Positions 1 to 8,494 of a DNA stretch of 64,000 bases are shown here, piece after piece. Each line of letters begins with the position of its first letter. The first letter of the stretch is position 1. The notes below the pieces were generated by a model that saw only the letters and a list, made by a program, of their open reading frames with translations, had not been told where the DNA came from and did no database searches. The position numbers and the translations under genes are program-made. Source of the stretch: Halomonas daqiaonensis (GTDB lineage Bacteria; Pseudomonadota; Gammaproteobacteria; Pseudomonadales; Halomonadaceae); NCBI RefSeq assembly GCF_900109725.1, contig NZ_FOBC01000010.1:1-64000 (forward strand). The letters are read 5' to 3'.

Positions 1-183
1 CGAGCAGGACGAGCGCTGTATGCGCTGCGCAAGCACACGGTGGAGCCGGTCTTCGGCATCATCAAACACGTGATGGGGTTCCGGCAGGTCTCGCTGCGCG
101 GTCTCGACAAGGTCAGCGGTGAATGGCGCTTGGCCACCATGGCCTGGAACATCAAGCGGATGCACCGCCTGACGGCAGGGTGA
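1..183 (+). CDS. IS1182-like transposase, C-terminal fragment (cut by window edge)
   Basis: Frame 1 is open from the first base to a TGA at 181-183, giving the last 60 residues of a DDE transposase. The tail contains HTVEPVFGIIK, GFRQVSLRG and MAWNIKRMHRL, which is the usual C-terminal pattern of IS1182/IS5-type transposases: the glutamate of HTVEP is the last acidic residue of the DDE triad, and the WNIKR(M/L)H tail is conserved. The rest lies outside the window, so it cannot be judged whether the element is intact. The adjacent PAP2 gene has lost its 5' end, consistent with a past insertion here. Confidence 0.75.
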   Translation, partial: RAGRALYALRKHTVEPVFGIIKHVMGFRQVSLRGLDKVSGEWRLATMAWNIKRMHRLTAG

Positions 184-199
184 GGGAAACCCCCTCATC

Positions 200-220
200 T
201 GGCCCCGCATAACGGGGCCA
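200..220 (+). terminator. GC-rich hairpin after the transposase fragment
   Basis: Perfect 8-bp stem TGGCCCCG (200-207) and CGGGGCCA (213-220) with the 5-nt loop CATAA, 17 bases after the transposase stop. There is no T-tract, so it may be a structured IS end rather than a true intrinsic terminator. Confidence 0.4.
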
Positions 221-366
221 GAATCGGCGCAGGGAGGGTCAACAGCGTCTTTCCAGCCGCATGACCAATTACCCTGCGGAAAAACCAACGAGGGGACGCT
301 GCATCTGCGGTTCGAGCCCCTTAACCCGACAGCCTGCTAGGTCGGGACTTTACTGCACTCGGTGGT

Positions 367-846
367 GTGGGCGTACTGGTGCTGGTATCGCTGGGTGCCC
401 TGGGCTATCTGCTACTCGCCCGACGCTATCGCGCGGCACTCTTTGCCTCGGTCGTGGTACCCGGCGGTATACTGCTCAGTTCCTTGATGAAAGTTGGGTT
501 CGATCGCCCGCGACCCGATCTTGTTCCTCATGACTCCCTCGTTTACACCGCAAGTTTCCCCAGTGGCCACGCGATGATGTCTGCGGTGACCTATCTTACT
601 TTTGCCGCTTTGCTCACCCGCGTACAGCCCGAGCTGAGGCTGAAAGCTTACATCCTTGCGCTGGCAATACTGCTCACGCTGCTGGTGGGCATAAGCCGTG
701 TCTATCTCGGGGTCCATTGGCCAACGGATGTGCTTGCCGGCTGGACGGCCGGGGCCGCCTGGGCGGCACTATGCTGGCTCGCGATGCGCTGGATGCAGTT
801 GCGAGGGCAGGTGGAGACGGAGGAGAGCTGGTCAGGCACCGAATAG
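367..846 (+). CDS. PAP2-family phosphatase, 5'-truncated
   Basis: Encodes about 159 residues of a membrane-bound type 2 phosphatidic acid phosphatase/undecaprenyl-pyrophosphatase-like protein. All three phosphatase signatures are present: KVGFDRPRP, PSGH and SRVYLGVHWPTD. At least four hydrophobic helices surround them. The only start in this frame is a GTG at 367 without a convincing ribosome site, yet homologous sequence continues upstream in frame (RDFTALGG just before the GTG) to a TAA at 322-324. An out-of-frame stretch before that (LHLRF..) also resembles PAP2. The family is normally 200-250 residues, so the first helices are missing or frameshifted. Probably a decayed gene next to a transposase remnant; enzymatic residues remain, but expression is doubtful. 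Confidence 0.7.
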   Translation: MGVLVLVSLGALGYLLLARRYRAALFASVVVPGGILLSSLMKVGFDRPRPDLVPHDSLVYTASFPSGHAMMSAVTYLTFAALLTRVQPELRLKAYILALAILLTLLVGISRVYLGVHWPTDVLAGWTAGAAWAALCWLAMRWMQLRGQVETEESWSGTE

Positions 847-920
847 CGTGACCGTGAGCATCACCTTTCGGACTCGCGACATACTGCGCTTCGCCACCGT
901 ACTGAGCGGCAGTCTGCTAG

Positions 921-2492
921 CCTGAATATTGCACCAGTGTCGGCAGTGCGGCCTGTTTGGTGACCAGGTCCACTCGTCATACTGGATGGAGCGAGAATTG
1001 CTCACTTTTTGATCGATTTCCTGCCTTCAAGACTCACTGCCCCCTACCCCCATTGTTTATATCGTGCCGGGGACAGCACCGTGCCAGGTTATCCCGGCGC
1101 CAGTTTCTTAGCCAGCTTGAGGAAGAGGACCTGGTCAGGATAGTGGCTACTCAGCATCAGGCGGACGCGCCGGGTATTGCGGATCACTACGCCACCGATC
1201 TTCAGCAACTTCAGACGCAGGGTGGTGACCTGGGCCGTGGCGTATGCCGTGCGCTTGAGGTAAACCCGACGCAGCCGCTCCAGCAGCAGGTAGGCCAGGC
1301 CGGCCAGCAGCAGTCGGTACTGGTTGGGCCACCATTCATGGCAGCTGGTGCGGTCCGAGAACAGCCACTGCTGCTCCTTGATGCGGTTCTCCATATCCCC
1401 ACGCGGGCAATAGCGGCTGTCGTAGAGCCACTGGGGGCTGCCGCGCAGGTTGGTCACCACGTAGCGGGTGTTGAAGCCTCGGTGGCTGGTCTCGGCCTTG
1501 ACCACCACCTTGCGTCGAGGGCACTTCCAGCTGTGGGCGGCATAGTCGATGCGCCCGAAGTGGCGCTGCTTGGTGCGTTCAGCCTCCCAGCGGATGGCCG
1601 ACTCATAGCGAATGTCCAATGACATCGTCTCGAGGCGGCTGTTGGTGGCCAGGCCGACGATGTACTCGACACCATGGCGCTCACACCAGTCGAGAATCAG
1701 CGGTCGGCAGAAGCCACTGTCGCCACGGAAGACGATCTTCACCTCGGGCCAGGCCTGGCGCAGCCGCCGCACCAGCAACGCCAGGATGGCGCCGGCATGG
1801 TGGGCCGCATCGCGATAGGCCGGTCGCAGGTAGCTGACCAGCAACTGCTGGCTACAGAAGACATAGAGTGGCAGGAAGCAGTAACCGTCGTAGAAGCCGG
1901 AGAAATGCCGGCCGAGCTGCTCGCCATGCACCGGGTCGTCGGTGGCGTCGAAATCGAGAATCAAGCGCTTCGTTGGCGGCCGACGGAAGGAGCGAATGAA
2001 CTGCTCGACGATCTCTTCCTGGATGGCCACCGCCCACTGGCGACTGGCCTGCTGCTCGAAGCGGCACAGGGTCGATTGGCTGGCCAGCACGCCGTCGGTA
2101 TCGACGGCGGTCTGGAGGGCGATGTCGCGGCGAAGGGCATGATGATCGTTGAGATCTTCATAGCCCAAGGCGAGACCGAACACGCGCTGTCGGAGCATGG
2201 TTTCAGCCCGGTGCTGACAACGGCGAGAGGCACGGGCGTCATCCAGTCGGCGAGCGATGCTGCGGGTCAGGCCCATCTCGTGATTCAGTTGGCGAAGCAG
2301 CAGGGCGCCGCCATCGGAGGTGATCTCGCCACCGTCGAAACCGGCGGTGACCTGGCGGCCTTTACAGCGTGGAAAGGAGGCAGTGGGCGTGGTACATTTT
2401 GTCATGGCGGCTGTATCGGTAGATTCTTGGTTAGGCTCTTGAATTATAACCGATTTACAGCCGCTTTTTGCATTTCTGGTGCAATTTCCGGG
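921..2492 (-). mobile_element. Complete IS1380-family insertion sequence
   Basis: 1572 bp bounded by imperfect terminal inverted repeats, 14 of 17 identical: CCTGAATATTGCACCAG at 921-937 and, on the minus strand, CCCGGAAATTGCACCAG at 2492-2476. Both ends are flanked by CTAG (917-920 and 2493-2496), read as a 4-bp target duplication; IS1380 elements have CC-starting repeats and 4-5 bp duplications. One transposase gene fills the element. The right-hand CTAG contains the stop codon of the neighbouring minus-strand gene. Confidence 0.85.
1089..2405 (-). CDS. IS1380-family transposase
   Basis: 438 residues, full length for the family, lying wholly inside the inverted repeats. The N-terminus (FDGGEITSDGGALLLRQL) is the standard IS1380 opening. 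Likely DDE catalytic residues lie in LILDFDATDDPVHG (about 148-161), VFRGDSGFCR (about 226-235) and DMENRIKEQQ (about 335-344). It is open with no stop or frameshift, so the element may still move. The ATG at 2405 lies 87 bases inside the right end of the element, leaving space for its own promoter. Confidence 0.92.
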   Translation of the reverse strand: MTKCTTPTASFPRCKGRQVTAGFDGGEITSDGGALLLRQLNHEMGLTRSIARRLDDARASRRCQHRAETMLRQRVFGLALGYEDLNDHHALRRDIALQTAVDTDGVLASQSTLCRFEQQASRQWAVAIQEEIVEQFIRSFRRPPTKRLILDFDATDDPVHGEQLGRHFSGFYDGYCFLPLYVFCSQQLLVSYLRPAYRDAAHHAGAILALLVRRLRQAWPEVKIVFRGDSGFCRPLILDWCERHGVEYIVGLATNSRLETMSLDIRYESAIRWEAERTKQRHFGRIDYAAHSWKCPRRKVVVKAETSHRGFNTRYVVTNLRGSPQWLYDSRYCPRGDMENRIKEQQWLFSDRTSCHEWWPNQYRLLLAGLAYLLLERLRRVYLKRTAYATAQVTTLRLKLLKIGGVVIRNTRRVRLMLSSHYPDQVLFLKLAKKLAPG

Positions 2493-3668
2493 CTAGGGGC
2501 CCGACTCTTCTGATTCTGGCCCTTCCTGACTATGCTGCGTCGAACTGACGCCGTGTTCGGCGGCATCTTCGGCACCTTCCTCGACCATCTCCTGAGCCTG
2601 CTTCTTCTCTTCTGCAGAGGCCTGCGGCTTCTTGTGGTCCTTCCTTGCGACGGCCAGTGTCGCGGTGACGGCGAAATGGTCGGAGCCGGGCACTCTCAAA
2701 CGGCCTAGGTCAAGCAGGTGGAAACCGTCAGATACATACAGGTGGTCGATCGGGTATCGCCACAGTGGCCGATCCGCGGGATAGGAGGTCAGCAGCCGCC
2801 GGCCTCGTCGTGGGTCTTTCAGGTCGCTCAGGTCGGCGAACAGCCGGGTGGTGTCGGACCACGCGACATCATTGAAGTCCCCGGTGACGATCCAGCGATT
2901 GTCCGAGTCCTTCTGGACGTGGCGGGCAACGAGCATCAGTTCGGCGTCACGGACACGGCTGTCGCGACGATCGGTCTTTTCGCCGATGCTGGCGATCTGG
3001 CCCTTCAGCCCCGGCGGGACGGGGTGGGTGCCGATGTAGCGTACCGGGCCGATCCCCGGTATATCCAGGGTCACGAAGACCGATGGCCGGCGGTCGGAGA
3101 CCAGATGCTTGATCTCCTGCTCCAGCAGCGGGAACCGTGACCAGAGCATGACCCCCAGGCCCTCGCCACGGACCTCACCGACCCGATGTGCGTAGTGTTG
3201 ATCCAGCGGCGCCAGTTCCTCGGCCCAGGCGTTATCGACCTCGATCAGCAGCAGAATGTCCGGATCCTCACGTTGAACCAATGCCAGCAGCTCGGCGTAG
3301 TGGTCGTTGGTGTAGGTGATATTCGACGTCAACACTTTCAGGGTCGTCTGTTCTTCGGCGGGTTGAACCTCGGCGGCTGGAACCTCGGTTGGCCAGATCG
3401 GCGTGTACGGCAGGATATGCGACAGCTGCAATCCTCCTGCCACGAGTATCACCGCCACCCAAGCTGCGTGTTCTGTCCGTGGCCGATTCCACCACGCAGG
3501 CAATGCCAGCAACACCAGTGGCAGGACCAGCGCCCAAGTCAACTGAAGCCGCGGGAACTCCCACAGCCGAACCCACCAATGACCGCTGGGTATCATCGGC
3601 AGGACGCTCACCGTGACCAACAGCAGCGCCAGCACTCTGGTGATCCAGATAAGAAGCGTTGTAGCCAT
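2493..3668 (-). CDS. Endonuclease/exonuclease/phosphatase family membrane protein
   Basis: 391 residues. Three hydrophobic helices (about 8-26, 41-59 and 68-86) are followed by an EEP-superfamily metal-dependent hydrolase domain. Expected active-site positions are present: N116 in SNITYTN, E143 in LIEVDN, H215 in GTHPVPP, D264/N266 in TGDFNDVAW, and D330-H331 in PGSDHFAV. A charged tail rich in E, K and S follows. Homologues are inner-membrane proteins with an outward EEP domain; the substrate is unknown. The stop TAG lies inside the CTAG target duplication of the IS1380 element, so the coding sequence ends exactly at the insertion yet is not truncated. It appears to be a single-gene unit. 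Confidence 0.85.
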   Translation of the reverse strand: MATTLLIWITRVLALLLVTVSVLPMIPSGHWWVRLWEFPRLQLTWALVLPLVLLALPAWWNRPRTEHAAWVAVILVAGGLQLSHILPYTPIWPTEVPAAEVQPAEEQTTLKVLTSNITYTNDHYAELLALVQREDPDILLLIEVDNAWAEELAPLDQHYAHRVGEVRGEGLGVMLWSRFPLLEQEIKHLVSDRRPSVFVTLDIPGIGPVRYIGTHPVPPGLKGQIASIGEKTDRRDSRVRDAELMLVARHVQKDSDNRWIVTGDFNDVAWSDTTRLFADLSDLKDPRRGRRLLTSYPADRPLWRYPIDHLYVSDGFHLLDLGRLRVPGSDHFAVTATLAVARKDHKKPQASAEEKKQAQEMVEEGAEDAAEHGVSSTQHSQEGPESEESGP

Positions 3669-3796
3669 GGCACCTCATTAACCGCACGGTCGCTGGGTCC
3701 GGAGCAAACCCTTGGCAGTTATAATCCATCATCTATCTATTCTGGAACGGTCGGCGGTCTCGAGTACCAAGTCCAGCGCCGGGTCCATAAGGTGGC

Positions 3797-3822
3797 GCAG
3801 CCGATTCCCTGGAATCGGCTGC
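3797..3822 (-). terminator. Perfect 12-bp hairpin between two minus-strand genes
   Basis: GCAGCCGATTCC (3797-3808) and GGAATCGGCTGC (3811-3822) are exact complements around CT. It lies downstream of the Sel1/peptidoglycan-binding gene ending at 3883 and upstream of the EEP gene. A TTTT run follows on the plus side only, so its use as a minus-strand terminator is inferred from position. Confidence 0.5.
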
Positions 3823-3882
3823 ATCTTTTCTGCATGGGGTTCTGCCTGTGGTGACACCGCCTGGGGCGGGTCACCCAGTCGG

Positions 3883-5196
3883 CTACTCCTCGAGCTTGAT
3901 TCGGCCCAGGGTGTAGTCGCCCCCCTGGTTTGCCATCACGAAGCCCTGGAAGGGATCGCGCAAGCCAGTGTCCTGCACATTCAAGAGGCGCTGGTCATCC
4001 ACGCGGACCTGCATCTGGCCGTTCTCGTCACGGGTCCAGACGATACGATGGAACCGGCCGTCCTCGAGGTCGAGACTGCCTTCGTGGCGGGCAACCACCT
4101 CGGCGCTTCCGGAAATCAGTCTGACCAGGCTGAGCCCGGGGCTCGCGCCGGGAGAGTAGACCAGACGATAACCGGTGCCGCTGGGTCGGTTGCCTTGGAA
4201 GAGCCCCAGTTCCAGGCTGCCGGGCCGCTGCCGGGAGGCGACTTCCAGTTCCATCCGGAAGGCGTTGTCGACAGTCGCATTGACGAAGATGTGCGCCGGA
4301 TCGACGGGGGTAGGGACCTCGCCCTGTCCGGCATTGCCCGTCTGCTCGAGGATCAGCTCCAGCATCGCCAGGCCGATCTCTTCCGGTCGCTCGGCGCTGA
4401 GCCTGCGGGGTTCGCGATCGGTCGTTCTTTGCATCTCCACGATGCTGCGCAGGCCGTTCTCGTCGACCTCGAAGTCGCCGCCGAGCACTGTCCAGGAGGG
4501 GTTGCGACGGAAGTCGCCGTCGTCGAAATCATCCTGCAGAACAACCCGAGACTCGGGTTCGAGCTCGGAGGGTGCCGCTGCTTCCTGTCGCTCCGTCTGG
4601 CGCAGGCGCTTCAGCAGGTCAGCCGAAGCGCGACCGTTGCGGGCAATGCCCATGTCGGCCTGATACTCGCGTATCGCACTGCGGGTCCGGTTGCCCATGG
4701 CGCCATCCATCGGGCCGGCGTCATAGCCGAGCCGATTGAGCTCTCGCTGTATTTCCGCGATGCCTTGTCGGTCCGTCAGGTTCTCGATATCGGGCCGCGG
4801 TCGCTGAGTCGCCTGCGAAGAAGACGCTTCTTCTTTCTGCTCTTCCGGTTGCCAGCCACGCGCCGACTGCTGTGCCTCGGCAACCTGTCCGGCCGTCATG
4901 CGCTCGGCCAGCGAGTTGCGAGCCTCCGCGGCATGGCTGTGACCGCGGGCGGCGGCCAGGTTGTACCACTTGTGAGCCTGCACGAAGTTCTGGACAGTCC
5001 CGTTGCCGGACTCGTACAGGCGGCCCAGCATGTACTGGGCATCGGCATCGCCACTCCTGGCCGCTGCGCCGAATTCCTGTAGTGCCTGGCGATACTCCTG
5101 CTGTTCGTAGTAGCGCATGCCCTCGGCGTAATCGGCGCTGGCCAGGCCGACGGAACCGAAGAGGATAAAACTGAGTGCGAGTCCCTTGATGATCAC
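3883..5196 (-). CDS. Secreted Sel1-repeat / peptidoglycan-binding protein
   Basis: 437 residues from a GTG at 5196. That start is chosen because AGGAGG (5209-5204, minus strand) is 7 nt upstream of it; the ATG at 5202 is only 1 nt from the same Shine-Dalgarno and is unlikely. The N-terminus is a signal peptide ending ..GLASA. Next comes a Sel1/TPR-like stretch (about 22-90, with DADAQYMLGRLYESG and AHKWYNLAAARGH), a Q/E-rich linker, a PG_binding_1 domain (about 145-200, IQRELNRLGYDAGP) and a C-terminal beta-sandwich-like region resembling laminin-G/DUF1080 folds (about 225-437). The predicted role is a periplasmic or envelope protein that binds peptidoglycan and perhaps glycan; no catalytic motif was seen. 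The C-terminal fold is the least certain part. Confidence 0.8.
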   Translation of the reverse strand: MIIKGLALSFILFGSVGLASADYAEGMRYYEQQEYRQALQEFGAAARSGDADAQYMLGRLYESGNGTVQNFVQAHKWYNLAAARGHSHAAEARNSLAERMTAGQVAEAQQSARGWQPEEQKEEASSSQATQRPRPDIENLTDRQGIAEIQRELNRLGYDAGPMDGAMGNRTRSAIREYQADMGIARNGRASADLLKRLRQTERQEAAAPSELEPESRVVLQDDFDDGDFRRNPSWTVLGGDFEVDENGLRSIVEMQRTTDREPRRLSAERPEEIGLAMLELILEQTGNAGQGEVPTPVDPAHIFVNATVDNAFRMELEVASRQRPGSLELGLFQGNRPSGTGYRLVYSPGASPGLSLVRLISGSAEVVARHEGSLDLEDGRFHRIVWTRDENGQMQVRVDDQRLLNVQDTGLRDPFQGFVMANQGGDYTLGRIKLEE

Positions 5197-5382
5197 GGTC
5201 ATGCCTCCTGTGAACGGGCTTGTCATCCGCGACAGCTGGGTGTCGAGGAGGCGAGGATAAGTCTGGCTGATCGGCTGTCCCGATCAGGCGACTGCCATCC
5301 CGCTACTTGAGCGTATCACCACAACGAGGATGATGCGTGATCGCGCGGCCAGGCTGGGCTGCCTGATCGAGTCCGAAAAAGG

Positions 5383-5880
5383 TCAGCTGCTAAGCGTTGC
5401 GAGCAACGCCACCTCCAGCCGAAACGGCCCCGGCCGCCGATCCGCAATCAATAGCCCCACCTGCTGGATCGCATCGGGGTCGAGGGGCGGGGCATCCTCC
5501 AGGCGGCGGCCGCGGAAGACGGCTTCGAACTCGTTCCAGGGCAGGGCGACACGCTGCCACTCGCCGGCAGGGGGCTGGAACAGCGCCCGGTAAGCTGCGC
5601 CATCGAACAGCTGGTCGTTGCGCAGGCGTAGCTGGTAGCGGCGACCGTCGCCGCGCACGTAAAGCATCAGGCCCGAGAAAGCGCCCAGCTGGAAATCCTC
5701 GGGCTCGCGGCGCACCGAGGCGAAGCCGCCGCCATGCTCCAGCGAGAGCTCGCCGCTGAAGACGCCGGTACCGTTTTCTTCGTGCAGTCTGCCTCGGGAA
5801 ACGCCGCCCATCACGTCGTCGTTGATGGCCCGCCAGCGTGGCGCCTCTTCCGAATGCTGAAAGTCGATCAGGTGCGACAT
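5383..5880 (-). CDS. CIA30 family protein
   Basis: 165 residues spanning the whole CIA30 (complex I intermediate-associated protein 30) domain. WRAINDDVMGGVSRG at about 16-30 is the family hallmark, followed by FSGELSLEHGGGFASVRR and FSGLMLYVRGDGRRYQLRLR, a galactose-binding-like jelly roll, and LIADRRPGPFRLEV at the C-terminus. Bacterial members are soluble and of unknown function; in mitochondria the homologue helps complex I assembly. It stands alone, with a gap of about 190 bases to the Sel1-repeat gene on the same strand. Confidence 0.85.
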   Translation of the reverse strand: MSHLIDFQHSEEAPRWRAINDDVMGGVSRGRLHEENGTGVFSGELSLEHGGGFASVRREPEDFQLGAFSGLMLYVRGDGRRYQLRLRNDQLFDGAAYRALFQPPAGEWQRVALPWNEFEAVFRGRRLEDAPPLDPDAIQQVGLLIADRRPGPFRLEVALLATLSS

Positions 5881-6114
5881 CTACCCTCCGTGGCGGCCTT
5901 GGCCGGTGAGGAAGCTTGGCCTACCATCATGAGCGGCCACTGTTGAGCCCGCAACTTCGCCGAACCGATGACGCAATGGAGGCGAGCCGTCACTTTCAGG
6001 CGAGCTTCATGCCGTGGATTTTTGTAACCCCTTCATGACGCCTGCCGGGAAAAGCTGGATAATGGCGGGTTTTCGCATTCGCTTCGCCGAAGCTCCCACG
6101 TCCGGTGCCCCTCC

Positions 6115-8352
6115 ATGGAAATCAAGGTCAACTATCTCGACAACCTCCGGCTGGAGGCCAAGTTTGACGACTTCACGGTCATCTCGGACCAGCCCATCCG
6201 CTACAAGGGTGATGGCTCGGCGCCGGGGCCGTTCGACTACTTCCTGGCGTCCTCGGCCATGTGCGCGGCGTACTTCGTGAAGGTGTACTGCAACGCGCGG
6301 GATATCCCCACCGAGAACATCCGGCTCTCGCAGAACAACATCGTCGACCCGGAGAACCGCTACAACCAGATCTTCAAGATCCAGGTGGAGCTCCCGGCGG
6401 ATATCTCCGACAAGGATCGCCAGGGCATCCTGCGCTCCATCGACCGCTGCACGGTGAAGAAGGTGGTGCAGACCGGCCCCGAGTTCCAGATCGAGACCGT
6501 GGAGAACATCGACGAGGACGCCCAGGCCCTGTTGCAAGGTAAAGTGCTGGGATCGCCGCAGGGCGGAACGAATGACGAGAAAGGCACCTGGATCGAGGGC
6601 AAGGATCTGCCGCTGGAGCAGACCATCGCCAACATGACCGCGATCCTGGCCGATCTCGGCATGAAGATCGAGATCGCCTCTTGGCGCAATATCGTGCCCC
6701 ATGTGTGGTCGCTGCACATCCGCGATGCCGCCTCGCCGATGTGCTTCACCAACGGCAAGGGCGCCACCAAGGAGAGCGCGCTATGCTCGGCGCTGGGCGA
6801 GTTCATCGAGCGGCTGAGCTGCAACTTCTTCTATAACGACCAGTTCTTCGGCGAACAGATAGCCGATAGCGCCTTCGTTCACTATCCCGATGAGAAATGG
6901 TTCCAGCCGGGGCCAAACGACGAACTGCCGGCGGAGATCCTCGACGACCACTGTCGGGCAATCTACGACCCCGAAGGGGAGCTGCGCGGCTCGAACCTGA
7001 TCGACACCAACTCCGGCCGGGTGGATCGCGGTATCGTCTCGCTGCCCTTCGTGCGCCGGTCGGATGACGAGGTGATCTACTTTCCCTCCAACCTGATCGA
7101 GAACCTCTACCTCAGCAACGGCATGAGCGCCGGCAACACCCTGCACGAGGCCCAAGTGCAGTGCCTGTCGGAGATATTCGAGCGGGCGGTGAAGAAGCAG
7201 ATTATCGAGGAGGAGCTGGCGCTGCCCGACGTGCCTCAGGAAGTGCTGGCGCGCTATCCCGCCATCGTCGAGGGCATCGAGGCGCTGGAGGCCCAAGGCT
7301 TCCCGGTGCTGGTCAAGGATGCCTCCCTGGGCGGGCAGTTCCCGGTGATGTGCGTCACCCTGATGAACCCCAGGACCGGCGGCGTCTTCGCCTCCTTCGG
7401 CGCGCACCCGAGCCTCGAGGTGGCGCTGGAACGCAGCCTCACCGAGCTGCTCCAGGGCCGCAGCTTCGAGGGCCTCAACGACTTCCCGCCGCCGACCTTC
7501 AACTCGTTGGCCGTCACCGAGCCCAACAATTTCGTCGAGCACTTCATCGACTCCTCCGGGCTGGTCTCCTGGCGCTTCTTCAGTGCCCGCTCGGATGTCG
7601 AGTTCTGCGACTGGGACTTCTCCGGCAGCGGCTCCAACAGCAACGCGGAAGAGGCGGCAACCCTGTTCGGCATCCTCGATGAGCTTGGCTACGAGTCCTA
7701 CATCGCCGTCCATGAGGACCTGGGCGCGCCGGTGTGTCGCATCCTGGTGCCGGGCTTCTCCGAGGTCTACCCGGTGGACGACCTGGTGTGGGACAACACC
7801 AACAAGGCCCTGCTGTTCCGCGAGGACATCCTCCACCTGCACGAGCTCAGCGACGCGCAGCTGGCCGATCTGTTGGAGCGCCTGGAAGCGAGCCAGATCG
7901 ACGACCACCAGGACATCATTACCCTGATCGGCATCGAGTTCGACGAGAACACCGTATGGGGCCAGCTCACCATCCTCGAGCTGAAGCTGCTGATCAACCT
8001 GGCGCTGGGCCAGCATGAGGAAGCGCTGGAGCGGGTCGATATCTTCCTGATGTACAACGACAATACCGTGGAACGTAACCTCTTCTATCGTGCGGTGAGC
8101 GTGGTACTGGAGATCATCCTCGATGATGAACTCGAGCTGGATGACTTCCTGTACAACTTCCGGCGCATGTTCGGCGAGGCGACCATGGAAGCGGTAGTGG
8201 GCTCGGTGAATGGCACCGTTCGCTTCTACGGCCTCACGCCCACCAGCATGGCGCTGGAAGGGCTGGAGAAGCACCAGCGCCTGATCGAGAGCTACCAGAA
8301 GCTGCATGCCGCGCGTGCCGCCAGGGCCAGGCTGGAAGTATCAGAGGCGTAG
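6115..8352 (+). CDS. ycaO: OsmC domain / YcaO domain fusion protein
   Basis: 745 residues. About residues 1-140 form an OsmC-like domain (KGDGSAPGPFDYFLASSAMC, containing the cysteine expected in OsmC/Ohr peroxidases). About residues 150-560 match E. coli YcaO closely, including IPHVWS-type and CFTNGKGATKESAL motifs and LGEFIERLSCNFF. The C-terminal ~170 residues are acidic and helical. YcaO proteins use ATP to activate amide backbones; the E. coli-type member is linked to beta-methylthiolation of ribosomal protein S12 with RimO. The OsmC fusion is a known architecture, but its redox role is unproven. No ribosome site is strong at 6115 (CCCCTCCATG). The GNAT gene follows after 142 bases. Confidence 0.9.
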   Translation: MEIKVNYLDNLRLEAKFDDFTVISDQPIRYKGDGSAPGPFDYFLASSAMCAAYFVKVYCNARDIPTENIRLSQNNIVDPENRYNQIFKIQVELPADISDKDRQGILRSIDRCTVKKVVQTGPEFQIETVENIDEDAQALLQGKVLGSPQGGTNDEKGTWIEGKDLPLEQTIANMTAILADLGMKIEIASWRNIVPHVWSLHIRDAASPMCFTNGKGATKESALCSALGEFIERLSCNFFYNDQFFGEQIADSAFVHYPDEKWFQPGPNDELPAEILDDHCRAIYDPEGELRGSNLIDTNSGRVDRGIVSLPFVRRSDDEVIYFPSNLIENLYLSNGMSAGNTLHEAQVQCLSEIFERAVKKQIIEEELALPDVPQEVLARYPAIVEGIEALEAQGFPVLVKDASLGGQFPVMCVTLMNPRTGGVFASFGAHPSLEVALERSLTELLQGRSFEGLNDFPPPTFNSLAVTEPNNFVEHFIDSSGLVSWRFFSARSDVEFCDWDFSGSGSNSNAEEAATLFGILDELGYESYIAVHEDLGAPVCRILVPGFSEVYPVDDLVWDNTNKALLFREDILHLHELSDAQLADLLERLEASQIDDHQDIITLIGIEFDENTVWGQLTILELKLLINLALGQHEEALERVDIFLMYNDNTVERNLFYRAVSVVLEIILDDELELDDFLYNFRRMFGEATMEAVVGSVNGTVRFYGLTPTSMALEGLEKHQRLIESYQKLHAARAARARLEVSEA

Positions 8353-8494
8353 ATATGCTGTAGTCGATAGTTATTGTCCTCTCCCATGATGCCCACATGC
8401 CAGACTATTGGCGTAGGGGCGAATCTCGATCAGCGGGGGGAAGCCGCCGATAAAACTCAGCGATCGGGAAAACCAGAAGAGCAAGCTTATCAGC

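Noticed and set aside
957..1622. Plus-strand open frame of 221 codons
   Set aside because: Antisense to the IS1380 transposase; composition and reading match the shadow of that gene.
6058..6063. -10-like GATAAT upstream of the YcaO fusion
   Set aside because: No -35 hexamer at 16-18 bp; too weak to call as a promoter.
6781..8307. 508-codon minus-strand frame across the YcaO fusion
   Set aside because: Long antisense frames arise from high-GC codon bias; the plus-strand protein matches OsmC and YcaO throughout.
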